A stretch of 64,000 bases of DNA from Eledone cirrhosa (Eukaryota > Mollusca > Cephalopoda > Octopoda > Eledonidae). Made by a program: the position numbers and the translations under genes. The notes under the pieces are model-generated. The model was given only the letters and a program-made list of their open reading frames with translations, was not told the DNA's origin and made no database searches. Positions 53,080 through 63,370 of this stretch are shown here, one piece after another. The first letter of the stretch is position 1; each line of letters opens with the position of its first letter. Location: positions 24,576,774 to 24,640,773 of the forward strand of contig OZ024757.1 in the NCBI GenBank assembly GCA_964016885.1, in the 5' to 3' direction.

Positions 53080-53785
53080 TACTTCAAAATATTAATAAAT
53101 ATAGACATTCATGTGATTAAATATATTTTATTATACATATTTCAGAGATACTGAGCTATTTCAACAGTACGTCCTCATCAGATAAAATAAGTTGATGTCT
53201 GACATACCTTGACTATGTTGATGGTTATAATTTAGTCATGGCAGTGATTAGTTATGACAAAACTCGATATTTATATACCTTAAGTTGAAACATGAAAAAT
53301 TACATATAATACAGTGTGTGCGTATGAGAATGTGTAAAAAGATATATAAATAATTAATAATATATAATACATAAACTTATATAACTGTTAAAAATTTAAA
53401 TAATAATAATATATTCATACCTCATTATTGTTGATAATGAGGTATGAATATATTATTATTATTTAAATTTTTAACAGTTATATAAGTTTATGTATTATAT
53501 ATTATTAATTATTTATATATCTTTTTACACATTCTCATACGCACCCACTGTATTATATGTAATTTTTCATGTTTCAACTTAAGGTATATAAATATCGAGT
53601 TTTGTCATAACTAATCACTGCCATGACTAAATTATAACCATCAACATAGTCAAGGTATGTCAGACATCAGCTTATTTTATCTGATGAGGACGTACTGTTG
53701 AAATAGCTCAGTATCTCTGAAATATGTATAATAAAATATATTTGATCACATGAATGTCTATATTTATTAATATTTTGAAGTAATA
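53080..53785. repeat. About 705-bp palindrome (arms about 350 bp)
   Basis: Arms meet at CCTCATTATTGTTGATAATGAGG (53420-53442). They are nearly identical; one visible difference is GTGTGCGTATG against CATACGCACCC. Each arm carries CTGATGAGGACGTACTGTTG followed by AAATAGCTCAGTATCTC. Confidence 0.92.
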
Positions 53786-53799
53786 TATATATATATATA

Positions 53800-54326
53800 T
53801 ATTTAAATTATTGATGTATTGTTTTATTGATATTTTTTATCTGTTTGTCCCGAATCTTCTATTATCGATTTTTTATCGTATGGTTGATTGTAGACTTGTT
53901 CTATATGTGACGGTATTTTAACGATAGTTATAGCTCTGATTCATCTGAATTATTGAGCCCTCTGCCGCTCATTTTGAATTTTGTTTATCGTGAACTCGTG
54001 CGCCGATTTTTCGATACTCGATCTTTCTAATATATATATATATATATCATGCAACATGTGTTCTGTGCATGTGTGGATATATTTTGTAGAGGGGAATTAG
54101 TGGCTTTCATTCAGGATTAACCAAATCTTTGAATTTATTGTTGTTGCTGTTTTTATTGTTGTTGTTTGTTCTTCGTTCTTCTTTCGTTGTTGCTGTTTTT
54201 ATTGTTTTTAGTTTCTCCTTATTTCTCATTTCTTTTTCATTTTTTTTTGTGTGTTTCTTTGTTTGCTTTTTTTCTTTAAATTGATCTCCACGGAACTTGT
54301 CCACCTGTCCACTCATTCATATATCA
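53800..54326. other. No gene seen; T-rich
   Basis: 53805-53985 contains GAGCCCTCTGCCGCTCATTT, similar to the motif at 41450 and 50210. The rest is T-rich. Confidence 0.4.
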
Positions 54327-54332
54327 TTTATT
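54327..54332 (-). terminator. Possible poly(A) signal of the sialomucin gene
   Basis: AATAAA on the minus strand about 190 nt after the stop codon. Confidence 0.4.
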
Positions 54333-54519
54333 GTTGTTCTGGAAGTATGGAAGTGTGAAAACATCCATGTGTCTATGGACATTCTATGTCCTGAGAATTT
54401 TTTACTAACTTCTGCCAAACATATCATTGGATGGGTTTATCAGATGGTATAGTTGTTGTTGTTGTTGGAGAGGCAAAAAAAAAAAAAAGGAAAAAAAAAA
54501 ACCCCTGGTCACACAGGTT

Positions 54520-54944
54520 TTAAGCTTGCTCATACTGTGGTTGAGGTCTGCGGCAGTAGTAGAAGAGATAGAGAAGACATAGAAGCAGGATGGCAATTGC
54601 AATTCCGGCTGCAATTCCACCACCAAATGATGCACCACTGAACGAGCTGGCTTCAGTTGTGTTAGGGATCACAGTGCTTTTGTGGTGAGTGGTGTGGTTG
54701 CTAGGTAAGGGGGTGGTGTGGTTGCTAGGTAAGGGGGTGGTGTGGTTGCTAGGTAAGGGGGTGGTGTGGTTGCTAGGTAAGGGGGTGGTGTGGTTGCTAG
54801 GTAAGGGGGTGGTGTGGTTGCTAGGTAAGGGGGTGGAGTGCTTGCTAGTGGGTGTGGACTTGGTGGAGTGGTGGCTAGTGGATGTGATGGTAGTGTTAAA
54901 GACTATTACTGTGGTCGTGACACTTCTGCTAGTTGAAGATTTCT
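54520..54944 (-). CDS. CD164-like sialomucin, terminal exon
   Basis: Acceptor TTTTGTGCAATTTCAG, then an open frame of 141 codons to TAA (54522-54520). The exon starts with the last two bases of a codon, so the upstream exon ends in phase 1. It encodes a Ser/Thr-rich stretch, six 8-residue repeats (HTTPLPSN), a short EASSFSGASFGGGIAAG segment, a transmembrane helix (IAIAILLLCLLYLFYY) and a short cytoplasmic tail CRRPQPQYEQA. Every repeat boundary makes an N-H-T N-glycosylation sequon, and Thr/Ser/Pro suit O-glycans. The order SFxxASFxGGI, membrane helix, basic stop and Tyr-containing tail resembles CD164 (endolyn). The open frame running upstream through the ATGGY satellite is an artefact. Upstream exons not identified; a weak candidate lies at 56085-56165. 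Confidence 0.7.
54695..54840 (-). repeat. 24-bp coding minisatellite, six copies
   Basis: GGTGTGGTTGCTAGGTAAGG plus GGGT, almost identical at the DNA level, in the sialomucin exon. Confidence 0.95.
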
Positions 54945-55019
54945 CTGAAATTGCACAAAAAATAAAATAAAATAAAACAAAAAATAAACATATAAAAGAA
55001 AAAAAAGCAAGAAGACTAG

Positions 55020-56072
55020 ATGGAGTGGTATGGCATAGCATGGTATGGTAGGTATGGTATGGCATGGCATGGCATGGCATGGCATGGTATGGCATAGCAT
55101 GGTATGGTAGGTATGGTATGGTATGGCATGGCATGGCATGGCATAGCATGGTATGGCATAGCATGGTATGGTAGGTATGGTATGGCATGGCATGGCATGG
55201 CATGGCATGGCATGGCATAGCATGGTATGGTAGGTATGGCATGGCATGGCATGGCATGGCATGGCATGGTATGGCATGGCATAGCATGGTATGGTAGGTA
55301 TGGTATGGCATGGCATGGCATAGCATGGTATGGCATGGCATGGCATAGCATGGTATGGTAGGTATGGTATGGTATGGCATGGCATGGCATGGTATGGCAT
55401 GGCATAGCATGGTATGGCATGGCATGGCATAGCATGGTATGGTAGGCATGGCATGGCATGGCATGGTATGGTAGGTATGGTATGGCATGGCATGGCATGG
55501 TATGGCATGGCATAGCATGGCATGGCATGGCATGGCATAGCATGGTATGGTAGGTATGGTATGGTATGGCATGGTATGGCATGGCATAGCATGGCATGGT
55601 ATGGCATGGCATGGCATAGCATGGTATGGTAGGTATGGTATGGCATGGCATGGCATAGCATGGTATGGTAGGTATGGTATGGCATGGCATGGCATGGCAT
55701 AGCATGGCATAGCATGGTATGGTATGGTACGGTATGGTATGGTATGGCATGGTATGGTATGGCATGGCATGCATGGCATGGTATGGCATGGCATGGTATG
55801 GTATGGTAAGGCATGGTATGGTATGGTATGGCATGGTATGGTAAGGTATGGTATGGTATGGTATAGTATAGTATGGTACGGTATGGCATGGCATGGCATG
55901 GTATGGCATGGTATGGCATGGTATGGCATGGTATGGCATGGTATGGCATGGTATGGTATGGTATGGTAAGGTATGGTATGGTATGGCATGGTATGGTAAG
56001 GCATGGTATGGTATGGTATAGTATAGTATGGTACAGTATGGTATGGTATGGTATGGTATGGCATGGTATGGC
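55020..56072. repeat. Pentanucleotide (ATGGY)n satellite, about 1.05 kb
   Basis: ATGGC and ATGGT units in long runs with higher-order segments marked by GGTAGGTATGGTATGG and CATAGCATGG. Reverse reading gives endless (MPYHT/IPCHA) open frames in all frames. Not coding. Confidence 0.95.
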
Positions 56073-56244
56073 CCTGTAACTCCAGAGGGAGTTGTAGGAT
56101 GCCTTAGCAGCATACAGCATTTCTTGGACATTTTTTAAGCGTGGCAAAGCTCCTCTCTCTCTCTCCAGGACTGAACACAGCAGATATCTTCAGAGAAGGA
56201 TATAAAGTGAGAGAGAGAGAGAATTAGAGAGAGATAGAGTAAGA

Positions 56245-56402
56245 ATCAACCCTAGTATTTGACTGTTACATTCTTTATCAACCTCAAAAGGATGGAAGGC
56301 AAAGTTGACCTCAGTGGGATTTGAACTCAGAAAGCAGAGAGTCAGAATGAATATCACAAACCATTTTATCTGACATTCTAATGGCTCTGCCAATTCACCT
56401 CC
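56245..56402 (-). repeat. SINE-A copy, diverged
   Basis: CCTAGTATTTGACTGTTACA to GGCTCTGCCAATTCACCTCC. Confidence 0.75.
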
Positions 56403-56680
56403 CTACAAGATGGAGTAAAATAGAACAAAGAGGAGACACAAAGCAATAAAAATAGTCATTGAGGAGGTCACAGGATGTGTGACAAAAGAAGTCTGGCAAT
56501 TAACATGACAACAATTAAACAACCATCTGGTTACTAAACTATCTGCTGAATAGATTAGTTATTCAACTAATAATATACTAAAGTGACATTTAACCGGTGC
56601 TTGTGTTTTTACTAACAGTGAGACTCTCCCGATGTATAACTACATATCATCCTCATCATCATCGTTTAACATCCATCTTC

Positions 56681-56724
<44 letters not shown>

Positions 56725-56953
56725 GATAGATAGATAGATTTCTTTATTTACCATAAAGGCATAAAAAGAAGGGACAAATACAAAGGGGGAGTTTACATAT
56801 AATCGAGTAAAAAGGGTGTAACATGAAAATAATCGAAAATAACCTCAAAAGGGAGGGGACGTGATGGGGGTTGCACACACCCCCGAAAAAGTGTGCAATC
56901 CTTTGCCCGGGGAGCACATGGAGAAGGTGCTCCCCTCTCCTTTACTTCTTTAC

Positions 56954-59900
56954 CTACAGGATGGTATACAGAGAAGGCCCATTTACACGAGCCATTCTCG
57001 CCACTATCACCCACCTTTCATAAAACTGCTTGTGGCCAAGCACCTCTCTCTCCATTCTTATCCTTCTTCCGAAGTGATATCGGAAGTAGACCAGACTATG
57101 GCCAGAGAGGAAGTTGCCTGACCTCAGACCTTTCAATCGTGTCCACCAAACAACCTCTCTCAACATGGCTATTACGCACAGAAAAACCGCCTTTGCTTCC
57201 TTTGTGAAGAGGGGAGGCGGTTTGATTGTCATCATGGACTCGGCGGTCAATTTAATCGGCGCCACCCGCGACAGCAGTCGTTCGGCGTAGCCCCACAGAT
57301 CAGCCACGCCCGGACATTGCACCAATGCGTGCGCAACGGTTTCTTCGTGACGCACGCATCTAGGGCAAATCTTTTTTGAGGGATCCCTGCCCGGGCGCCC
57401 GTGTCTGTAGAGCCTCTCTCGAACGGGTAGAGCCCCCCGGTAGCACTGCCAGGCCAGTGACTTCTGGAAGTTGTCCATTGGTCCTGGGCCGAAAGTCCTA
57501 CCGAACAGGCTGGCCAGTTCGTCTTCTTCCATGTCCAGCGACTCTCCAAGGGTGTCATCGCTCCTGCTAGCCACCAGCCCTCTATAGAATGCTGAGGTGG
57601 ATTCTCCACCGATGGCCCGGCCCGGTTGCCAGAGAGCCCTGAGCGCCTGAGCACACTCAGTGTGCCAGTCTCCCAGTTTTCCGGATCTTTGCTTGACCCA
57701 GGACTGTAGCTCGGTGAGCGAGACGAGTCTCGGAAAGGCTCGTTTCACGAACGGAGCCCACACCGGTTGACCAGTGAGGAATACCTGTAGGTGCCGTAGC
57801 CTTAATGCGTGCCTACGCATCATCAACCACGGCATCCCCAGCCCTCCTTTCGAAGGTTGTTGGCAGCAGATGGATCTTCTCACCATAGGAGGACGCTTCT
57901 TCCAAAGAAATTGGAAGAGCATGCGTTCCATGGTGGTGAGTGTTTCCTTAGGGCAAGGCACGACAGTCAGGCGGTAGTAAGTGACGGACGCTATGTAAAT
58001 GTTCGCCACCTCCGCCCGGCCTTTTAGGGACAGCTTACACTTGGCCCATTTCTGGGTTAGTGCAAACACCTTGTTCGTAACCTCGTTCCAGTTCTTTTCC
58101 ACCTGGAGGTCCGGTCCAAACCAGACCCCAAGCAACTTTACCGGGCCCTCCGTCCAGTGTCCGACGACACCGTCAGGAGGCATCGGTCTGCCTCTCCACG
58201 TTCCGAGTTGCAGCCCGATGGATTTTTCCCGGTTCAGTTTCGCTCCTGACAACCTTTCGTACTCCTCCAGTAAGGTACCGATCGCCTCGATCTCCGAGTC
58301 GGTTGATACCATTACTGTTACGTCATCGGCGTAGGCCGACACCGCTTTGCTCAATCCTGGTTCCAGGGGGATACCCTGCAACAACTCCAACTTCCTCAGT
58401 AAAGGCTCGAGAGTCAATACGTACAGAAGGGAGGAGAGAGGGCACCCCTGTCGAATGGATCGTGTGATTTCGAATGGCTTCGAAAGGTAGCCGTTCACCT
58501 TGATCCTAGAACAGATGTGGTTGCTATGTAGGGCAGTGATCCAGCCTCTGAAAACAGGACCGAACCCAGCCGCCGCTAGCACCGCATCCAGGTAACCATG
58601 GTCGACCCTATCGAAGGCCTTAGACTGATCCAAGTTGATCAGGGCCCCACCGAAGCCGGGTTTGTTGCCAACCCTCTCTATGATGTATCGCATGAGGTGG
58701 AGGTTATCGTGAATGGACCTGGATGGGATAGCACATGTCTGCGCATCTCCCACCAGGCCACCCACGACAAGCGCCAACCTCTTTGCTAACACCTTGGCCA
58801 AAATCTTTAACTCTGTGTTTAGCAGGGTTATGGGCCGAAAATTATTTATACTATCCCCCTTGTTCTCGTCCTTCCTCACCAGCGTGACTACGCCCTTGGC
58901 TACAGAACAAGGAATTCTCCCGTTCTGCCGCCAATTGCAGTAGACCGCTTCGAGGAGTTCGGAGAAGAAGACCGGCATTGCTAAATAAAGTTCGTAAGGT
59001 ATACCATCGAGACCTGGAGATTTGCGTCTGCTGCATTGGCTCAGCGCATCTCCGATCTCATCAGCCGAGATTGGTCCCTCGCAGGACTCTGCCTCTTCGC
59101 TCGAGAGACGCGGCAGGCCGTCGAGGTATGGACTGAAATCCCCACCCCCGCCCGGACCCTCGCCTCCCCCGAACAATCGGGCAAAGTGCCTTTGAAAGGC
59201 CTCGCACATCTGCTTAGGCTCCCGGATCACCCGTCCATCTTCGTCTTGCAACGACCGGATGGTGGATCGATTTCCACTCTTAGCTTCTGTCACGCGGGCC
59301 CATCCAACGGCTTTGGCCCCCTCATTACTTAGAGCACGTATTTTACTTCGAATGACGCAGCCTTCGTGCTTTGCATCGAAAAACTGGTTCAAGGCCGTCC
59401 TCGATGCCAGCACTCTGGCCACATCTTCGCTCTTGATTGCCTCTTCTAATTTACCTGTTAATTCTTTCTCGTTTCTATTCCTATCGGCAGCTAACATCTT
59501 GCTATAACTTATTGATTCTGTTCTAATCTCTCTTTTGAGAGATGCCCACCATCGGTTGTTGACGATTGCACCCGTCAACCTCTCCTTAACTAATCTGCTA
59601 ATCCGGTTTCTGTAAGTCTCTTTTGCCGGTAAGGACAAATTAAGTTTCCAGTAACCGGGACCCTGTTTATGTGTTTTCTCGAGATTGACCACGCAGGTCA
59701 CTAATTTGTGATCCGTGTAGCCAGCCGTGCGCATTTCTGGACAGCTTAATATGTCCCTATCCTTACTTCTAACTAAGAATCTATCTAAGTACGATCTAGA
59801 TTGACCACTGTGGTTTCTCCAAGTCCAGGTAGGCACAGTTGGAAAATCTAGTCGATATCTATCGACCAAGTTAAAACGGTCGAGTAACCCCTTGAGGCTG

Positions 59901-60388
59901 TTACACCCCCCTCTATTAGGACATGCTCCTGCATAGTCCCAACGTGCATCCAGGATGTCATTCCAATCCCCCGCTAGAAGCAGGGAACGTGACGTTCCCA
60001 GAAAAGTCTCCAAACGCTGGAAGAAGTCGGGCCGTTCAGCTCCGAAAGGGGAGTAGACGGCGACCAGTCTCAAGGCCGCATTTTCACTACTGCCAACGTC
60101 TAGCACCAACAAACGACCCCCCGGGTCCGAGTGCACAACCTGTACGGCAAGACCCAGGTGTTTTTGCAGCAGTACGACAACCCCACCCCCACCTCCAGGT
60201 TGACAGAGAGATGCATGCACCTCAAAGTCATCGAAGGTGGGGGCCAGCTGCCGCACGACGCTGATTCGAGTCTCACAGATAACCATTACATTTATACCAC
60301 ATGACCTGAGGTCATTTAGAAGCTTTGCTTGCTTCCAAGTTGAGCCCAGGCCACGTGCATTCAAACATCCTACTCTTAACACATCCAT
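56954..60388 (-). CDS. LINE ORF2: endonuclease / reverse transcriptase
   Basis: Intact 1144-aa frame. Residues 1 to about 235 are an APE-type (EEP) endonuclease: VGCLNARGL, CETRI, LLAGDWNDILDARWD, SYLDRFLVRS, YTDHKLV. These supply the Asn, Glu, Asp and His positions expected of an active nuclease that nicks target DNA. The reverse transcriptase follows: NNFRPITLLNTELKILAKVL, motif A NLDQSKAFDRV (Asp 587), IRQGCPLSSLLYVL, motif C YADDVTVMV (Tyr 686). A C-terminal cysteine-histidine module CPRCVRHEETVAHALVQCP starts at about residue 1008, as in L1/Tx1 elements (zf-RVT type). No stop or frameshift is visible. The start ATG gives the nuclease N-terminus directly. Confidence 0.92.
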   Translation of the reverse strand: MDVLRVGCLNARGLGSTWKQAKLLNDLRSCGINVMVICETRISVVRQLAPTFDDFEVHASLCQPGGGGGVVVLLQKHLGLAVQVVHSDPGGRLLVLDVGSSENAALRLVAVYSPFGAERPDFFQRLETFLGTSRSLLLAGDWNDILDARWDYAGACPNRGGCNSLKGLLDRFNLVDRYRLDFPTVPTWTWRNHSGQSRSYLDRFLVRSKDRDILSCPEMRTAGYTDHKLVTCVVNLEKTHKQGPGYWKLNLSLPAKETYRNRISRLVKERLTGAIVNNRWWASLKREIRTESISYSKMLAADRNRNEKELTGKLEEAIKSEDVARVLASRTALNQFFDAKHEGCVIRSKIRALSNEGAKAVGWARVTEAKSGNRSTIRSLQDEDGRVIREPKQMCEAFQRHFARLFGGGEGPGGGGDFSPYLDGLPRLSSEEAESCEGPISADEIGDALSQCSRRKSPGLDGIPYELYLAMPVFFSELLEAVYCNWRQNGRIPCSVAKGVVTLVRKDENKGDSINNFRPITLLNTELKILAKVLAKRLALVVGGLVGDAQTCAIPSRSIHDNLHLMRYIIERVGNKPGFGGALINLDQSKAFDRVDHGYLDAVLAAAGFGPVFRGWITALHSNHICSRIKVNGYLSKPFEITRSIRQGCPLSSLLYVLTLEPLLRKLELLQGIPLEPGLSKAVSAYADDVTVMVSTDSEIEAIGTLLEEYERLSGAKLNREKSIGLQLGTWRGRPMPPDGVVGHWTEGPVKLLGVWFGPDLQVEKNWNEVTNKVFALTQKWAKCKLSLKGRAEVANIYIASVTYYRLTVVPCPKETLTTMERMLFQFLWKKRPPMVRRSICCQQPSKGGLGMPWLMMRRHALRLRHLQVFLTGQPVWAPFVKRAFPRLVSLTELQSWVKQRSGKLGDWHTECAQALRALWQPGRAIGGESTSAFYRGLVASRSDDTLGESLDMEEDELASLFGRTFGPGPMDNFQKSLAWQCYRGALPVRERLYRHGRPGRDPSKKICPRCVRHEETVAHALVQCPGVADLWGYAERLLSRVAPIKLTAESMMTIKPPPLFTKEAKAVFLCVIAMLREVVWWTRLKGLRSGNFLSGHSLVYFRYHFGRRIRMEREVLGHKQFYERWVIVARMARVNGPSLYTIL

Positions 60389-60421
60389 GTGGGCGGCAGA
60401 GCCAAAGGAGAGTGTAGAGAC

Positions 60422-62348
60422 CTACCTTTCCGCTTCCCGGGGTTCGGGTTGCACGACTTCCATGGGGTCGGGGGTGTTGGGTGAAGGGGTGTCTTGTGGT
60501 GGTGTGGGGTCGTCAGTGTGTGGTGGGGTTGGGGTGTTTGGAGTTGTGTTGGGGAGAGGAAGGGGAGGGGGAAAGCTTTTTAGTAGGACGCGGTTTATGG
60601 GTTTGACAGAGGGTGGTCCTACGTCCTCCTTAAAATCCTTTTTTAGTTTTTGGTAGAGGTTCATTGGGATCTTTATTAGTTTTAAATGTGGGTAGTTTTC
60701 TGACGAAACAAAGTTTACACCTTCGGTTTGTACCGAAGGATTATTGTATATGAGTTCATTTAATTTATTATTGTTTCTGTTGATGTAAGTATAGTGTAAT
60801 GTCTTTTTTTCCGATGGTGTGAGTGTTTCGAAGAGGGGAGGGGCAGGTTTTGTTTTGTTTGTTGCTGGAGGGGTGTTTTCTGTTTTGTTGGATTGTGTTG
60901 AGATTTGGGTGGGGGTTGTTTGTCCTTGTGTGTTTTGCACATGTTTTCTTTTTTTCCTTTTAATCTGTCTGAAGGACTCCGTTTCTTCCTCCGAATTCGT
61001 TGGGTTATCTTCAGTGTTGGAGGGAAGAGGTATGTTTGCTGGTAATGTTTCCGTGTTGGTTTTCTTTGTGGGGGAGATGGATGTCACTATGTTAGACTGT
61101 GTTGTGTGTTGTGTCTGCGGTGGTTGTGTTGTTTTATTGAGTGAGAGGTTGGGTGGGCCTGTATTTTGTTTTGGGGTAATGTGTTGTGACTGTTTGTGTT
61201 GTGGTGGTGTTGTGGTTTTACTGAGGGACGGGTTGGGTGGGACTGAGTTTCGTTGTTTGTTTATCTGTTGTGGTGGTGGTGGTGGAGCTGGTGTTGGTAG
61301 CAGGGTTTTCTTTTTGTTGAGTTGGGGACAAGCGGCCTTCAGGTGCCCTCTGCCTGCACAGATATGGCAGGACGGCCTTCTCCCCTCCACGCTAATGTTT
61401 ATATACCCGTGGTCCTCTAATAGGATTCTGTCGGGTATTTGGGCGATGCGTTCAGGCTTCATTTGTACTACCAGTTCTATACCTGTTCCACTGAACGCAT
61501 TGCCTGTGGTTTTCCCAATGGAAATCACGTTGTCATTCACTGGATCGATGAAGCCAGCTATGAGCCAGCAGTAGTCCACATCTGGCATCATTGCATCCAG
61601 CCATATGTGCTGAGTTCCCCATATAAGATGGATAAAAGGTGAAGTTTTTCGAACGAATCGGTGACAAAGCATATTTTTTTGCCGCCGATTCGTTCTTCAT
61701 GATAATTGCTAGGCTTCCATACAGTCTGTCTTTTCTTATGAAAGTTGTTTCATTCAGTACTTCTGTGAGTACTGTTTTGATATCTGCTTGAGAAGGCTGT
61801 TCAGGTTTTTTTGTACTGTTGTTGATGGTCCGAAACTTGACCGTTCGGCTTTCAATGTCTTTCGTGAATTCTTGAGGCATTTTTACCGATAAAATACCAT
61901 TCTCGCCTTCACTTATATATTGTTTGGCGTCCGTGATCCTTCGTACCACATCTGAAATGTTTTCCGCTATATAAGTCAAAGATTTCTTTGTTTTCTGTGC
62001 AAATGAAATCTTGTCGTCTGCTTTGTTTTCTGATATGGTGTTATTTTCAACTGTTATTTTTTTGTTTGTTGTGTCTTTGTTTGTGTTATTAGTATTGTCA
62101 TGCAATTTTTCAAATTTTTTTTTTTCGTTGTTGGAATCCAAGTCCAGATTTGTGTTTACGTCATTTAATTTTTCCTCCGCAGATTCGTCCGTTTTTATTT
62201 TAATTTTTCCTTCCTTCTCTATGACGTTAGTTGGGAAGGAAGGGAGGACTAAAGCGTGCGAGCTTACAACTCTTACCGCTGTCCCCCCACCACTATTTTC
62301 GTTCGCTGCGTTTAACATTTCTGTTAGACGATTGAAATTTTTACACAA
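60422..62348 (-). pseudogene. LINE ORF1, nucleic-acid chaperone, apparently frameshifted
   Basis: Two overlapping frames together make one ORF1. 62348 down to about 61620 encodes MCKNFNRLTEMLNAANENS and an acidic, Asn/Lys-rich part. The frame then continues in a different register (HIWLDAMMPDVDYCWLIAG, a CCHC knuckle CHICAGRGHLKAAC, then a long Pro/Thr/Asn/Gln-rich region) to a stop at 60422. The first frame ends at 61533 with an unrelated tail. A one-base insertion near 61620 explains this; a +1 programmed shift is less likely. ORF1 proteins bind the LINE RNA. Confidence 0.7.
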
Positions 62349-62573
62349 AATTTTTTAAAACAGGTTTTTCACCTCTAGGAGGGGTAAAGATGAGCTGACC
62401 CACCGCCTGACAGTTCAGATGGAGGGTCAAGCTACACAATTGTATCAAAATTAAGTTTGAACTCACAAAATTTCCTCAATAAATTTGAACAAAACTTCTG
62501 TGCGAAGTGAATGACATCCACACTGTAGAACAGACGACAGCTAGATTATATATAGATAGATAGATAGATAGAT

Positions 62574-62606
<33 letters not shown>

Positions 62607-62689
62607 AGAAATGTTAACATGAATGGACCTATTATTTTTATCTAAAGACATTTTTTCCAATTCCATCCCACCCGTCCCCTTAATCTATT

Positions 62690-62830
62690 TTATTTCTCAT
62701 TCTTTCTTCTGATGAAGGACTAGCGTCCCAAACGTTAAGACCCTCTTACTGCTATATCAAACATTAACCTAATATATACCTTCCATATACTGTACCGATT
62801 GTGTTGTTATTTCTGTTTACCTTTTACATA
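62690..62830 (+). repeat. Dispersed repeat with hammerhead-like motif, copy 2
   Basis: CTTCTGATGAAGGACTAGCG, TCCCAAACGTTAAGACCCTC then AT tract. Collinear with the copy at 46175-46330; the base before AAACG is C where the other copy has G. Confidence 0.75.
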
Positions 62831-62848
62831 TATATATATATATAGTGA

Positions 62849-62990
62849 AGGTGTGTGGCTTAGTGGTTAGAATGTTGAGCACACAATCGTAAGGTTTGAA
62901 TCCTTGTCTGGGCAATGTGTTGTGTTCCTGAGCAAGACACTTTATTTCACATTGCTCCAGTTCACTCAGCTTTAGAAACGAGTTGTGAAA
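62849..62990 (+). repeat. SINE-B head
   Basis: Carries the tRNA-like head TGTGGCTTAGTGGTTAGAA, AGGTTTGAATCCTTGTCTGG (B-box-like) and GAGCAAGACACTTTATTTCA. Confidence 0.85.
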
Positions 62991-63104
62991 TCACTGTTAC
63001 TGGCAGTGTGACCCTCCTAAATTATAACAAGAAGAATATTTTCTTTAGAATTCCTAAAGGCTTTTGGAATAATGTTACTGGAATTTACAGGGAATTTCTC
63101 CATG

Positions 63105-63370
63105 TAAAATCAATACCTTTCTGCATCGAGAGATCACAGCTTTGGTACCATGGACATGTATTTGGAATTTCAAAGGAAAGAATCGGTGGACAGATTTTAT
63201 AGGTAAAGCCAACTGGCAGACCATGAGCAAGATGGTTGGATAACATCATATAAACTAGGTTGGTCTTGCTTGAGATCTAGGAGGATCATTTGGAATTGGT
63301 TGCTTCTGATAGGACCCTCAGGAAGGTGTGTCTGAGAACTCTGCTTCCAGGACACTCAGGAGTAAGTAGG
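63105..63370 (+). mobile_element. LINE C-terminal remnant, third family
   Basis: IERSQLWYHGHVFGISKERI, KPTGRP, ARWLDNI and LVASDRTLRKVCLRTLLPGH match the usual RSQLRWxGHVxRM...RWxDxI...AxDRxxWR layout of another LINE family, with stops. Confidence 0.7.

Larger units (their letters stand above)
56737..62545 (-). mobile_element. L1/Tx1-type LINE, nearly full length
   Basis: About 5.8 kb: 5' UTR (62545-62349), ORF1 (62348-60422), 33-nt spacer, ORF2 (60388-56954), 3' UTR (56953-56737) ending AAATAAAGAAATCTATC with a (CTAT)n-like tail. GATA tracts lie at both ends. GC content of the coding part is clearly higher than the flanks. This is the only long intact transposon ORF in the window. Confidence 0.9.

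Noticed and set aside
55016..56147. Long minus-strand Pro/His/Met/Ile/Cys frames
   Set aside because: Translation of the ATGGY pentamer satellite; the real coding exon starts only at 54944.
56085..56165. Possible upstream exon of the sialomucin (minus), encoding LPRLKNVQEMLYAAKASY
   Set aside because: The acceptor looks fair and a phase-1 donor (TGGA/GTTACA) exists, but the donor is weak and the peptide has no sialomucin features.
63005..63202. Novel 95-codon protein at 62915-63202
   Set aside because: Its first part is SINE-B and its second part is a LINE C-terminal remnant.
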